Shown here: in pieces, positions 27,152 to 34,271 of the stretch
Position numbering within the stretch: position 1 is the first letter of the stretch
Layout of the letters: the number at the start of each line of letters is the position of its first letter
DNA from: Amycolatopsis tolypomycina
GTDB taxonomy: Bacteria; Actinomycetota; Actinomycetes; Mycobacteriales; Pseudonocardiaceae
Direction: 5' to 3'
Assembly: GCF_900105945.1 (NCBI RefSeq)
Contig: NZ_FNSO01000004.1
Span: forward strand, 4,774,001-4,838,000
Length of the DNA stretch: 64,000 nt
Position numbers and translations under genes: made by a program
The notes under the pieces: model-generated
Told to the model about the DNA's origin: nothing
The model's database searches: none
What the model saw: the letters and a program-made list of their open reading frames with translations, nothing else

Positions 27152-28023
27152 CGGACACTCCGGTGGCCGCGCGAGAACCGGCGTTCCAGGCGACGCTGCC
27201 CGGCGGTCAGGAGGGTGACCACGACCAGGTACCAGAAGCAGGCGACCAGCAGCATCGGGACGATCTCGTAGGTGCGGTTGTAGATCACCTGCACCGAGTG
27301 CAGCAGGTCCGCCATGGCGATGACCGACACGAGCGCCGTTCCCTTGAGGACGTTGATGAACTGGCTGCCCGCGGGCGGGATGATCACCCGCATGGCCTGC
27401 GGCAGCACGATCCGGACCAGCGTCTGCCCCGGCGGGTAGCCCATCGCGCGGGCCGCGTCACGCTGGCCGGGGTCGACCGAGGACACCCCGGCCCGGAAGA
27501 TCTCCGCCAGGTACGCCGACTCGACCAGCGACAGGCCGATCACCGCGGCGGTCAGCGGGGTGATGACGCTGTTGGCGTCCCACGTCCCGAAGACCGGCCC
27601 GAAGGGGATGCCGAGGGACAGCTTCGGGAGCAGGTAGGCGAGGTTGAACCAGAAGATCAGCTGCACCAGCGGCGGGATGCCGCGGAACAGGCCCACCCAC
27701 AGCGTCGCCACCCACCGGGCCGGGCCGAAGCCGCTCAGCTGCATGGCCGCGACCACCCCGCCGGCCAGCGAACCGAGGACCATCGCCGCGACCGCGAGCA
27801 GCACGGTCGTGCCCAGGCCCGCCATGACGCTCTTCTCGAACAGGTACTTCGCCACGACGTCCCACTGGAAGCGGGAGTTGCCGACGAGGAACACGACCAG
27901 CTGGGCGCCCAGCAGGGCCAGGGCGAGCACGAACAGCCAGCGCAGCGGCCGGAAGCGGGTCCGCGACGCGGCGACGTCGTCGGGCGCCGTGGTCGATTCC
28001 TCCACAGTGGACATGGCGGTCAT
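27148..28023 (-). CDS. ABC importer permease, polar amino acid (HisM) type
   Basis: A 291-residue inner-membrane permease. After a 30-residue cytosolic head there are about five transmembrane helices (first [19 protein letters not shown]). The HisM motif region [20 protein letters not shown] then [14 protein letters not shown], and the [20 protein letters not shown] loop that contacts the ATPase, are intact. A single permease gene implies a homodimer, as in some amino-acid importers. ATG at 28023 overlaps the binding-protein stop (ATGA). Confidence 0.93.
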   Translation of the reverse strand: MTAMSTVEESTTAPDDVAASRTRFRPLRWLFVLALALLGAQLVVFLVGNSRFQWDVVAKYLFEKSVMAGLGTTVLLAVAAMVLGSLAGGVVAAMQLSGFGPARWVATLWVGLFRGIPPLVQLIFWFNLAYLLPKLSLGIPFGPVFGTWDANSVITPLTAAVIGLSLVESAYLAEIFRAGVSSVDPGQRDAARAMGYPPGQTLVRIVLPQAMRVIIPPAGSQFINVLKGTALVSVIAMADLLHSVQVIYNRTYEIVPMLLVACFWYLVVVTLLTAGQRRLERRFSRGHRSVR

Positions 28024-28937
28024 TTCGCGGACGCCACGTCGAACAGCGGCTGCGGGACCGTGACCTCGTCCAGGCCCCACTGGTGCATGATCCGGGTGTA
28101 GGTGCCGTTGCGGAACAGTTCCTCGAAGGCCTTCTGCAGCACCGGGCCGAGCTTCAGGGACTTCGGCGTGTAGAGCGCCAGGTTGTCCTTCGTGGCGCCC
28201 TGCTCCTCGGTCTGCGTGACGTACTCGTACTGGCCCTTCTGCTGGGTGGTCACGTCGATCGCGGCGGCCTGGGTCATCCCGGCGGCTTCGGCGCGGCCGG
28301 ACTTCGCGGCCAGCAGCGTCGCGTTCGTGTCGTCGAGGCCGACGACCTGCACGGCCGGGCGATGTTCACGCTCACAGAAGGCGGACAGCTTGGCCAGCTG
28401 GTCTTCCACCACGCTCGCCGCGACCACCGCGACGCGCTTGCCGCACAGGTCGGCGGCCTGCTTGATGCCGGCGGCGGAGTCCGCGGGGACCACGTAGGAG
28501 GTGCGCGTGGTCATCCAGGTGACGGTGTCGAACTGCTTCTCGCGTTCGGCGGTGGCCTTCACCGGGCCGTTGAACGCGTCGTACCGGCCGCTCAGCATGC
28601 CCTGCAGCGCGGCCGGGAGACCGCTGACGATCGCGGTTTCCGTACGGACGCCCAGGAGCTGGCCGAGTGCCTGCTGGAAGTCGTGGTCGATGCCGGTGAC
28701 CGTCTTGCCGTCCGGGCCGACCGTGCGGTACGGCGGGTGCGAGTCGCCGGCGAAGCGGAGGACGCCGGCGTCCTTGACCGCCTGCGGCAGCTGGTCGTGC
28801 AGCGCCGGGACGGCCGTGAGGGCCGCGGCGCCGGGCGCGGAGGCCGCGCCGTCGTCGACGGTGCAGCCGGCCAGGGCCAGGCCGGCGACGGCCGCGGCGA
28901 GCGTGCTTCGACGCCATTGACGAAGTGAGGGACCCAT
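28020..28937 (-). CDS. ABC importer solute-binding lipoprotein (family 3)
   Basis: A 305-residue lipoprotein. The lipobox LALAGC lies near residue 24 after a basic start, so the protein is anchored outside the membrane. The two-lobed family 3 fold is seen in VLRFAGDSHPPYRTVGPDGK, GIDHDFQQALGQLLGV, GRYDAFNGPVKATAEREKQF and the LCGKRVAVVAASV hinge segment. The ligand should be a small polar acid or amino acid. It is the first gene of the operon; AGGAAG precedes the ATG. The divergent PaaX-type regulator probably controls it. Confidence 0.93.
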   Translation of the reverse strand: MGPSLRQWRRSTLAAAVAGLALAGCTVDDGAASAPGAAALTAVPALHDQLPQAVKDAGVLRFAGDSHPPYRTVGPDGKTVTGIDHDFQQALGQLLGVRTETAIVSGLPAALQGMLSGRYDAFNGPVKATAEREKQFDTVTWMTTRTSYVVPADSAAGIKQAADLCGKRVAVVAASVVEDQLAKLSAFCEREHRPAVQVVGLDDTNATLLAAKSGRAEAAGMTQAAAIDVTTQQKGQYEYVTQTEEQGATKDNLALYTPKSLKLGPVLQKAFEELFRNGTYTRIMHQWGLDEVTVPQPLFDVASAK

Positions 28938-29133
28938 GTCGTTTTCTTCCTGCGGAGGCCGTCCGGAGCGGAGGGCGCGGAAACCTGGGAGAACGATTGG
29001 TTGCTATCTGGGCGCCGATCGTCGCATGATGTGTCGCGTGTTTCAACCCCTCGCTCCACCCCGCACGGACGGCACTGCCACCATGGACCCCCGCGGCGCA
29101 CCGGCCGCCGATCCCGGAGGAGACAGGCGCGCG
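28938..29133. promoter_or_regulatory. Divergent control region of the importer operon and PaaX-type regulator
   Basis: These 196 bp hold the promoters for both directions. A less GC-rich patch (28985-29045, including ATTGGTTGCTATCTG and TGATGTGTCG) is the likely promoter core. No clear inverted repeat can be named as operator. A GGAGGAGA ribosome site for the regulator lies at 29117-29124. Confidence 0.4.
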
Positions 29134-30111
29134 ATGACGGACCCGCTGCCCCGCTCCCAGCAGGGAGCCGAACCCCAGCTGCTCCTGACGTCCCTGCTCG
29201 GCGACTTCTGGTACTGGCGTGACGAGCACATCCCGTCGGCCGCGCTGGTGCAGTTGCTCGGCGAGTTCGACATCAGCCCGGCGAGCGCCCGTGCGGCGAT
29301 CCGCCGGCTCGCCGCCCGCGGCCTGCTCACGGTGTCGCGCAGCGGCCGGACGACGGCGTACGGCATCCCGGCCCGCACGTCGGAGGTGATCATCGAGCGC
29401 ACCCACCGGATGCTGACCTTCGGCACGACCCCGCCGGACTGGGACGGGCAGTGGACCGTGGTCACGTTCTCGGTGCCGGAACAGGACCGCGGCCTGCGCA
29501 CGGCGCTGCGGTCGCGGCTGCGGGTCCTGCGCTTCGCCGCGCTCTACGACGGGGTCTGGGTCAGCCCGCACGACCTCGCCGAAGCCGCCCTGGCGGCACT
29601 GCGCGAACTCGGGCTGCGCAGCGCGACGGTCTTCCGCGCGACCGAGCTCCCCGGTTCGGCCCCGGCGGCCACGGCTTTCGACCTCGAACCCCTCGCCCGC
29701 GAGTACGAGCAGTTCGTCACCCGCTACGAACAGGTGCTCTCCGGCCTGGAGGCCGGTCTCATCAGCCCGGCGCAGGCGCTGCGGACCCGCACCGAGCTGC
29801 GGGTGGACTGGCGCCGCTTCCCGGAGACGGACCCCGACCTCCCCGCCGAGCTGCTCCCGGCCGGCTGGGCGCGCGACCGGGCCCAGAAGGTGTTCCTGCA
29901 GATCTACGACCGGCTCGGCCCGCTCGCCGAACAGCGGTTCCGCCAGGTACTGGCGGACACCGACCCGGCACTGGCGGAGCTGTCGTCACACCACGACTCG
30001 GTGGAGGTGGCGGCACTGTTCGCCGAGCTCGGCGACCGCCACCCGGCGGGCGACACGCCGTTCGAGCAGGCCGCCGAGGCCCGCCGCCTGGACGACGCGC
30101 GCAAGCGGTAG
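29134..30111 (+). CDS. PaaX-family transcriptional regulator
   Basis: A 325-residue regulator. The N-terminal winged helix (about residues 15-85, LLTSLLGDFWYWRDEHIPSA, then SARAAIRRLAARGLLTVSRS) is followed by the PaaX central domain (WDGQWTVVTFSVPEQDRGLR) and a C-terminal domain with ELRVDWRRFPETDPDLP. PaaX proteins repress phenylacetate and other catabolic operons and are released by CoA esters. That suits an operon with a CoA-transferase and CoA-ester enzymes. ATG at 29134 sits eight or nine bases after GGAGGAGA. Earlier in-frame starts exist but lack such a site. Confidence 0.9.
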   Translation: MTDPLPRSQQGAEPQLLLTSLLGDFWYWRDEHIPSAALVQLLGEFDISPASARAAIRRLAARGLLTVSRSGRTTAYGIPARTSEVIIERTHRMLTFGTTPPDWDGQWTVVTFSVPEQDRGLRTALRSRLRVLRFAALYDGVWVSPHDLAEAALAALRELGLRSATVFRATELPGSAPAATAFDLEPLAREYEQFVTRYEQVLSGLEAGLISPAQALRTRTELRVDWRRFPETDPDLPAELLPAGWARDRAQKVFLQIYDRLGPLAEQRFRQVLADTDPALAELSSHHDSVEVAALFAELGDRHPAGDTPFEQAAEARRLDDARKR

Positions 30112-30179
30112 GAGAGCCGCCACCGACGATTCCGGCCAGTTCAGCTCCCGAACGCCTTGAGAAACGTCCCCGCGGCAGC

Positions 30180-30339
30180 GGGTACCGAGCCGGGATCGGG
30201 TGTCCAGGCTGCCGGTGAGCAGGGTGGCGAGCTGGGTCGCCGCCATCTCCGGGTTGTCGATCCGGAGGCCGCCGGCCAGCGACAGCCGGGCGAGCCGGTC
30301 GGCGAGCACCTGCGTAACCCGGCGCGCGACGTCGTCCAT
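30180..30339 (-). pseudogene. Possible C-terminal fragment of a TetR regulator
   Basis: The minus strand reads MDDVARRVTQVLADRLARLS, then LAGGLRIDNPEMAATQLATL and LTGSLDTRSRLGTR. The DPxxAAxxLxxLLxG-like pattern recalls helices 7-8 of TetR proteins. No DNA-binding domain exists beside it, so at best this is a fragment. Its 3' end is unclear. Confidence 0.3.
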
Positions 30340-30598
30340 TCATCGGCGTCGACGTCTCGGCGGAAACCCTGCGCGAGTGCGCGAAGCAGGTGGCCGCCGC
30401 CCGGGCGGACTGGCCCTGATCCAGATCAAGTACGACGCCGGACGCCGGCGCACCAAGCCCCGCCGCCGCGCCTACCGCTCGGGACTCGCGGAGATGACCA
30501 CCTACCCCATCGACGGCTTCTGGCAGCTGGCGCAGCGATGCGGGCTGACGCCGCAGGCGGTTCACCTTGTCCCGAAGAACGAGCGCTACGCGTACTTC
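30340..30598 (+). other. Degenerate coding remnant, not identified
   Basis: Two plus-strand readings in different frames look once-coding: VDVSAETLRECAKQVAAARA followed by DWP and a stop, and MTTYPIDGFWQLAQRCGLTP followed by QAVHLVPKNERYAYFS. The second resembles the last 30 residues of some SAM-dependent methyltransferases. It continues into the convergent PadR gene without a stop of its own. A truncated gene is likely; the family is a guess. Confidence 0.3.
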
Positions 30599-31183
30599 TC
30601 AAGACCGCCGGCTGACAGCGGCCCCCGGCCCCGCCGCCCGGTCACGCAGGAGTGCGGCGGCCCGCACACACCAGTCGTGGTGTTCCTGCTCGAACCGCCG
30701 GCCGCGCAGGCACGTCAGGTAGGGCCCGATCGGAGATCCGTGACGCAGGTAGGTCTCCTCGTCGAGATCCCCGCGGTAACGCCGCAGGATCTTGTCGAGG
30801 ATCTCCACCTTGGCCGCGGCGGCCGCGGCACGGTGATCCAGCTGGGCGATCACCGGTGCCGCGTCGACGTGGTCGACGGCCTGGACCTTGACCAGCAGCT
30901 CGTCGCGGATGAACGACGGCTTGCTCACCGCGGCGGCGAAGTGCGCCAGTTCGGCGAGGCCGGCTTCGGTGACCATGAACAGCCGCTTGTTGGGACGGCT
31001 TCGCTGGACCACCTCCCGGCCGCTGATCAACCCGTCCTTCTCGAGCTTGGACAGCTCCAGGTAGAGCTGTTGCGGCCGGGCGTACCAGAAGTTGGCCACC
31101 CCCACGTCGAACGCCTTGGCCAGCTCGTAGCCGCTGTACTCGCCGGACAGCAACGCCGCGAGCACAGCATGCCGCAGACTCAC
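30599..31183 (-). CDS. PadR-family transcriptional regulator
   Basis: A 194-residue PadR regulator. The winged helix lies at residues 1-75 (MSLRHAVLAALLSGEYSGYE, then FWYARPQQLYLELSKLEKDG and the wing RPNKRLFMVTEAG). A C-terminal dimerising helical domain follows, as in PadR-s1/Vir_act_alpha_C members. GTG at 31183 is preceded by GAGGAGGAG. It is divergent from an SGNH hydrolase gene, and two AT-rich palindromes lie between them, so it most likely represses itself and the hydrolase. Confidence 0.92.
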   Translation of the reverse strand: MSLRHAVLAALLSGEYSGYELAKAFDVGVANFWYARPQQLYLELSKLEKDGLISGREVVQRSRPNKRLFMVTEAGLAELAHFAAAVSKPSFIRDELLVKVQAVDHVDAAPVIAQLDHRAAAAAAKVEILDKILRRYRGDLDEETYLRHGSPIGPYLTCLRGRRFEQEHHDWCVRAAALLRDRAAGPGAAVSRRS

Positions 31184-31222
31184 CGGCGCATCTCCTCCTC
31201 GTCGACCATGGGGACACGCCCA

Positions 31223-31240
31223 TCATAAGCATGGTTATGA
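31223..31240. promoter_or_regulatory. PadR operator-like palindrome 1
   Basis: TCATAA (31223-31228) and TTATGA (31235-31240) form an inverted repeat around 6 bp in a short AT-rich patch between the PadR and hydrolase genes. Confidence 0.55.
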
Positions 31241-31241
31241 T

Positions 31242-31259
31242 TAGTCATCATTATGACTA
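31242..31259. promoter_or_regulatory. PadR operator-like palindrome 2
   Basis: TAGTCAT (31242-31248) and ATGACTA (31253-31259) form a perfect 7-bp inverted repeat around 4 bp, just before the GGAGG site and GTG start of the hydrolase. AT-rich dyads of this kind are typical PadR targets. Confidence 0.6.
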
Positions 31260-31269
31260 GGAGGATGGC

Positions 31270-32061
31270 GTGACAGGCAGCGGCAAGTACCTGCGCTACG
31301 TCGCCTTGGGTGACAGCCAGACCGAAGGCGTCGGTGACGGTGACGACATCGTGGGCCTCCGGGGCTGGGCCGACCGGCTCGCCGAACGCCTCACCGTCGA
31401 CAACCCCGAGCTCCAGTACGCCAACCTCGCCGTCCGCGGCCGCCGCGCGGACGAAGTCCGGGCCGGGCAACTGGGGCCGGCTCTGGCGCTGCGTCCCGAC
31501 CTGGCCACCGTGGTCGCCGGAGTCAACGACCTGCTCCGGCTCCGAGTCGAAACCGCCACGGTGGCCGCCCACCTGGACGCGATGTTCGCCGCGCTCACCG
31601 GCGCCGGAGCCCGCGTGGCGACCGTGACCTTCCCCGACCTCACCAGGATCATCCCCCTCGCCCGGCCGGTTCGTTCCCGCATCCTCGACATCAACGACCG
31701 GATCCGTGTCGCGGCCGACCGGCGCGGAGTCGCCGTCGCGGAGATCGCGCTCCACCCCTCCGTCGCCGACCGTCGCTTCTGGAGCGAGGACCGGTTGCAC
31801 TGCAGCCCCCTGGGGCATCAACTGATCGCCGACGCGGTCGCGCACGCCCTGCAGGTGCCGGGCAGCGACGATTCCTGGAACGAACCTGCACCGCCGTTGC
31901 CCGTTCCCCCGTCGACGCGGTGGCGCGCCACCGCCGAACTACGGTGGGCAGCCACCTTTCTCGGCCCGTGGCTCGGCAGGCGCCTGCGCGGCCAGTCGTC
32001 CGGGGACCAGCGCACGGCCAAACACCCTCAACTGCACCGCATCGAAGACCGCAGAGCTTGA
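31270..32061 (+). CDS. SGNH/GDSL-type hydrolase
   Basis: A 263-residue esterase of the SGNH superfamily. The nucleophile block is YVALGDSQTEGVGD (about residues 9-22), then LAVRGRRADEVR (block II Gly), VVAGVNDLLR (block III Asn) and WSEDRLHCSPLGHQLIAD with the catalytic Asp and His. There is no signal peptide, so it acts inside the cell. A basic C-terminal tail of about 45 residues is outside the fold. GTG at 31270 follows TAGGAGGA. The PadR gene and its sites next door imply induction by a small, perhaps phenolic, compound. Confidence 0.9.
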   Translation: MTGSGKYLRYVALGDSQTEGVGDGDDIVGLRGWADRLAERLTVDNPELQYANLAVRGRRADEVRAGQLGPALALRPDLATVVAGVNDLLRLRVETATVAAHLDAMFAALTGAGARVATVTFPDLTRIIPLARPVRSRILDINDRIRVAADRRGVAVAEIALHPSVADRRFWSEDRLHCSPLGHQLIADAVAHALQVPGSDDSWNEPAPPLPVPPSTRWRATAELRWAATFLGPWLGRRLRGQSSGDQRTAKHPQLHRIEDRRA

Positions 32062-32106
32062 CGTGGCGCGGGTCAGCTCGACGACGCCCGTCCCGATCGT
32101 GCGGGA

Positions 32107-32898
32107 CTACGCCGGGTTCTCCGCGACGGCGAGGTAGTCCGTGTAGATCTGCGGCGAGCCCGAGAACGAAGCCAGCTGCTTCCACTCCTCGTACATCTGC
32201 TTGGTGTCACGGTGGGCAGCCGCGAACACCGCGGCCTCGCCGGTGGCGATGTCGGGCTCGGGGTAGAAGACGTCCAGCGCGTCCAGGCTCGCGATCTCCA
32301 TCATCATCACGTACTGGTCGAGGCGGTTGCCCCGCTCGCCCTTGAGCACGTGGAACCGCCAGTCCGGGTAGTCGTCGATCCGGTGGTGGTTCTCGGCGAT
32401 GAAGCGGTCGAACACCTCCTCGGTCACCCCGGCGCGCAACGCCAGGTTGTGGATCCCGACGACCCGGGCGACGGACTCCTCCCCCGGACGGTCGCGGTAG
32501 CGGGGACCGGGCGTGACCGTGCTCCGCGGATTGTCGGCCAGCAGCCGGTAGTCGGTGAACAACGTCGGCAGCTCAGCGTAGGTGCCCAGCTGCCGCCACC
32601 GCGCCAGCACCGCTTCCGCCTCCGGGTGCCGCGCCCAGAACTGCCGGGCCGGCTCGGTCTGCTCGCCCCGGGCCGTGACGTAGCGGTCGCGCTGCTCGGC
32701 GCTCTCGATCTCGAACAACATCAGGTACTGCCCGGTCCGCTCGCCCCGCAACCCGCGCAGCAGAGTCCACCGCCACCCCGGGTACAAGGGCAGGTGAACG
32801 CCTTCACCACGCACGAAGGTCTCGAACTCCTCCGGCGTGACACCAGCCTCGGTGTCGATGGCGATGTACTGGAAAGTGAACACCGACGAGCGTCCCAT
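32107..32898 (-). CDS. Internally duplicated small-domain protein (two alpha-beta barrel-like repeats)
   Basis: A 263-residue protein built of two related halves. The first has GVTPEEFETFVRGEG, LPLYPGWRWTLLRGLRGERT and GQYLMLFEIES, and ends LFTDYRLLADNP. The second has GVTEEVFDRFIAENH, IDDYPDWRFHVLKGERGNRL and DQYVMMMEIAS, and ends IYTDYLAVAENP. Each half is about 125 residues and looks like a dimeric alpha-beta barrel, so the duplicate may form a barrel within one chain. No enzyme family is recognised. ATG at 32898 follows GAGGA; a longer in-frame start lacks support. Confidence 0.75.
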   Translation of the reverse strand: MGRSSVFTFQYIAIDTEAGVTPEEFETFVRGEGVHLPLYPGWRWTLLRGLRGERTGQYLMLFEIESAEQRDRYVTARGEQTEPARQFWARHPEAEAVLARWRQLGTYAELPTLFTDYRLLADNPRSTVTPGPRYRDRPGEESVARVVGIHNLALRAGVTEEVFDRFIAENHHRIDDYPDWRFHVLKGERGNRLDQYVMMMEIASLDALDVFYPEPDIATGEAAVFAAAHRDTKQMYEEWKQLASFSGSPQIYTDYLAVAENPA

Positions 32899-33054
32899 TG
32901 CGTCCAATCCTCGAGCCGGGAACGGGAACCCGCGTCCGACGAGCACGACTCCCCTGCCCGACATCCTGCCCGCTCCAGAGCAACGGGGCACGCGAGCACT
33001 TCCCGCCGGACGCGATCCGGCGGGTCCGTCACCCGGAGTTCCGGATCTGAGGCG

Positions 33055-33542
33055 TTACGAGCCGGCACCCGGCGCCGGCCGAAATACGGCCGCACCTCGA
33101 CCACCCGCCGCGGCAGGCAGCCGGCGGGCGTGGCGCAGTGCCAAGGCCGCATCACCGGAGGAAGTGCAGCCAGCAGGTACTCCGGGGGCAGCTGGAGCTG
33201 GAAGAGTTTGGCCACCACGTGCGCATCGCCCGAGAAAGTGCCTGTCCACCGCCCCGGGGCGCCGGTGCGGGTACCGCGCAGACTGCCTTCGATGCCGAGG
33301 ATCTTCTCCGACTGCAGCCGCACCACGGGAGTGAACCCGGTGCGCAGCGGGGGGTTCACCTCGGTGTCGTGGTGGCGTTCGGACAGGTGCGGGCCGTACT
33401 GGCGGACCATGGTCGTCCGCCGCAGGTGGGCGGTCCGGTACTGCAGGATCCCGGTGGCGAAGCCGACCACGATCATCCAGAGCAGCGCGGTCGCGCCCAA
33501 GGTGAGCCAGCCCGGCGCCACGGGCGACAGGGCGGCCACCAT
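33055..33542 (-). pseudogene. Probable single-span membrane protein gene with damaged 3' end
   Basis: The reading MVAALSPVAPGWLTLGATAL then LWMIVVGFATGILQYRTAH shows one transmembrane helix. About 90 polar residues with good GC-biased codons follow (VRQYGPHLSERHHDTEVNPP, then LRTGFTPVVRLQSEKILGIE). After roughly residue 135 the composition changes, and the open frame would overrun the next gene. A frame change near that point would instead end at the TAA at 33055. It may be a frameshifted gene or hold a sequencing error. Function unknown. Confidence 0.4.
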
Positions 33543-33653
33543 GCGCCGCGCCTCGCCGGGCGCAAGCGCCGATTGCGGGAAACGCCCGTGACGGGTCCGG
33601 CACTCCTTGTAGTCTGGACCGGGTGGAGCAACCGAGCGGGTGAGGGGGCCGGG

Positions 33654-34271
33654 TTGGCGCTGCGGTACTACATCTACATCAGCGATGCGAAGGTCGACAT
33701 GCTGTTGCCGCAGGTCGATCCGAAGTTCGCCGGCAAGCGCAGCACCGAGGTCGGGGTCGACCTCAAGCTGGTCGCCGGCAAGCGCAAGGTGGAGTCCGAG
33801 GCGGACCGCGTCGCACGGTTGGAGCGGGTGGTGCGGCACCTCGACGACTTCTGCGACGTGGGCACGATCGACGAGCCCGGCCAGTACTTCCGGGGCAGGC
33901 TGGCCATGCGCACGCAGCAGGGGCGGGGCTTCAGCTACTTCGCCGGCGCGACCGAGGACACGGTGGTCGGGCTGGGTGGCTCCAGCGGTCACCTCGTCGG
34001 CGGGGGCACGCTGGAGCCGGACGGGTTGTTCCCGCGGTCGATGCTGCCCGGAATGGTCGCGGGCCTGACGGCGATGGCCGCCGACGAGGCACCGAAGGAC
34101 GCTCTGGAGCTGGCGTACCTGGCGCACCGGAACGGGCGCGGCGACGAGCAGGAGCTGGAGTTCGTGGCGAAGCGGCTACGGCACGGACCGAGCCCGTACC
34201 CGGAGCTGGACGCCGGCCGGCCGGTGCAGGTGCTGGTCGGCAGCCCCCTGTTCGTGGCGCTGGCCGACTGA
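33654..34271 (+). CDS. DUF7019-like protein, first gene of a kinase cassette
   Basis: A 205-residue protein starting LALRYYIYISDAKVDMLLPQ, with conserved-looking FAGKRSTEVGVDLKLVAGKR, a helix ESEADRVARLERVVRHLDDF, and FRGRLAMRTQQGRGFSYFAG strands. I recognise this pattern as the DUF7019 family, of unknown function. TTG at 33654 is chosen because GAGGGGG lies five bases upstream; no ATG or GTG is in frame nearby. Its stop overlaps the next start by one base (TGATG), so it is translated together with two kinases and may be their sensor, scaffold or substrate. Confidence 0.75.
   Translation: MALRYYIYISDAKVDMLLPQVDPKFAGKRSTEVGVDLKLVAGKRKVESEADRVARLERVVRHLDDFCDVGTIDEPGQYFRGRLAMRTQQGRGFSYFAGATEDTVVGLGGSSGHLVGGGTLEPDGLFPRSMLPGMVAGLTAMAADEAPKDALELAYLAHRNGRGDEQELEFVAKRLRHGPSPYPELDAGRPVQVLVGSPLFVALAD

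Noticed and set aside
32090..32107. Hairpin GTCCCG/CGGGAC between convergent genes
   Set aside because: Six-base arms are expected by chance at this GC content and there is no T run.
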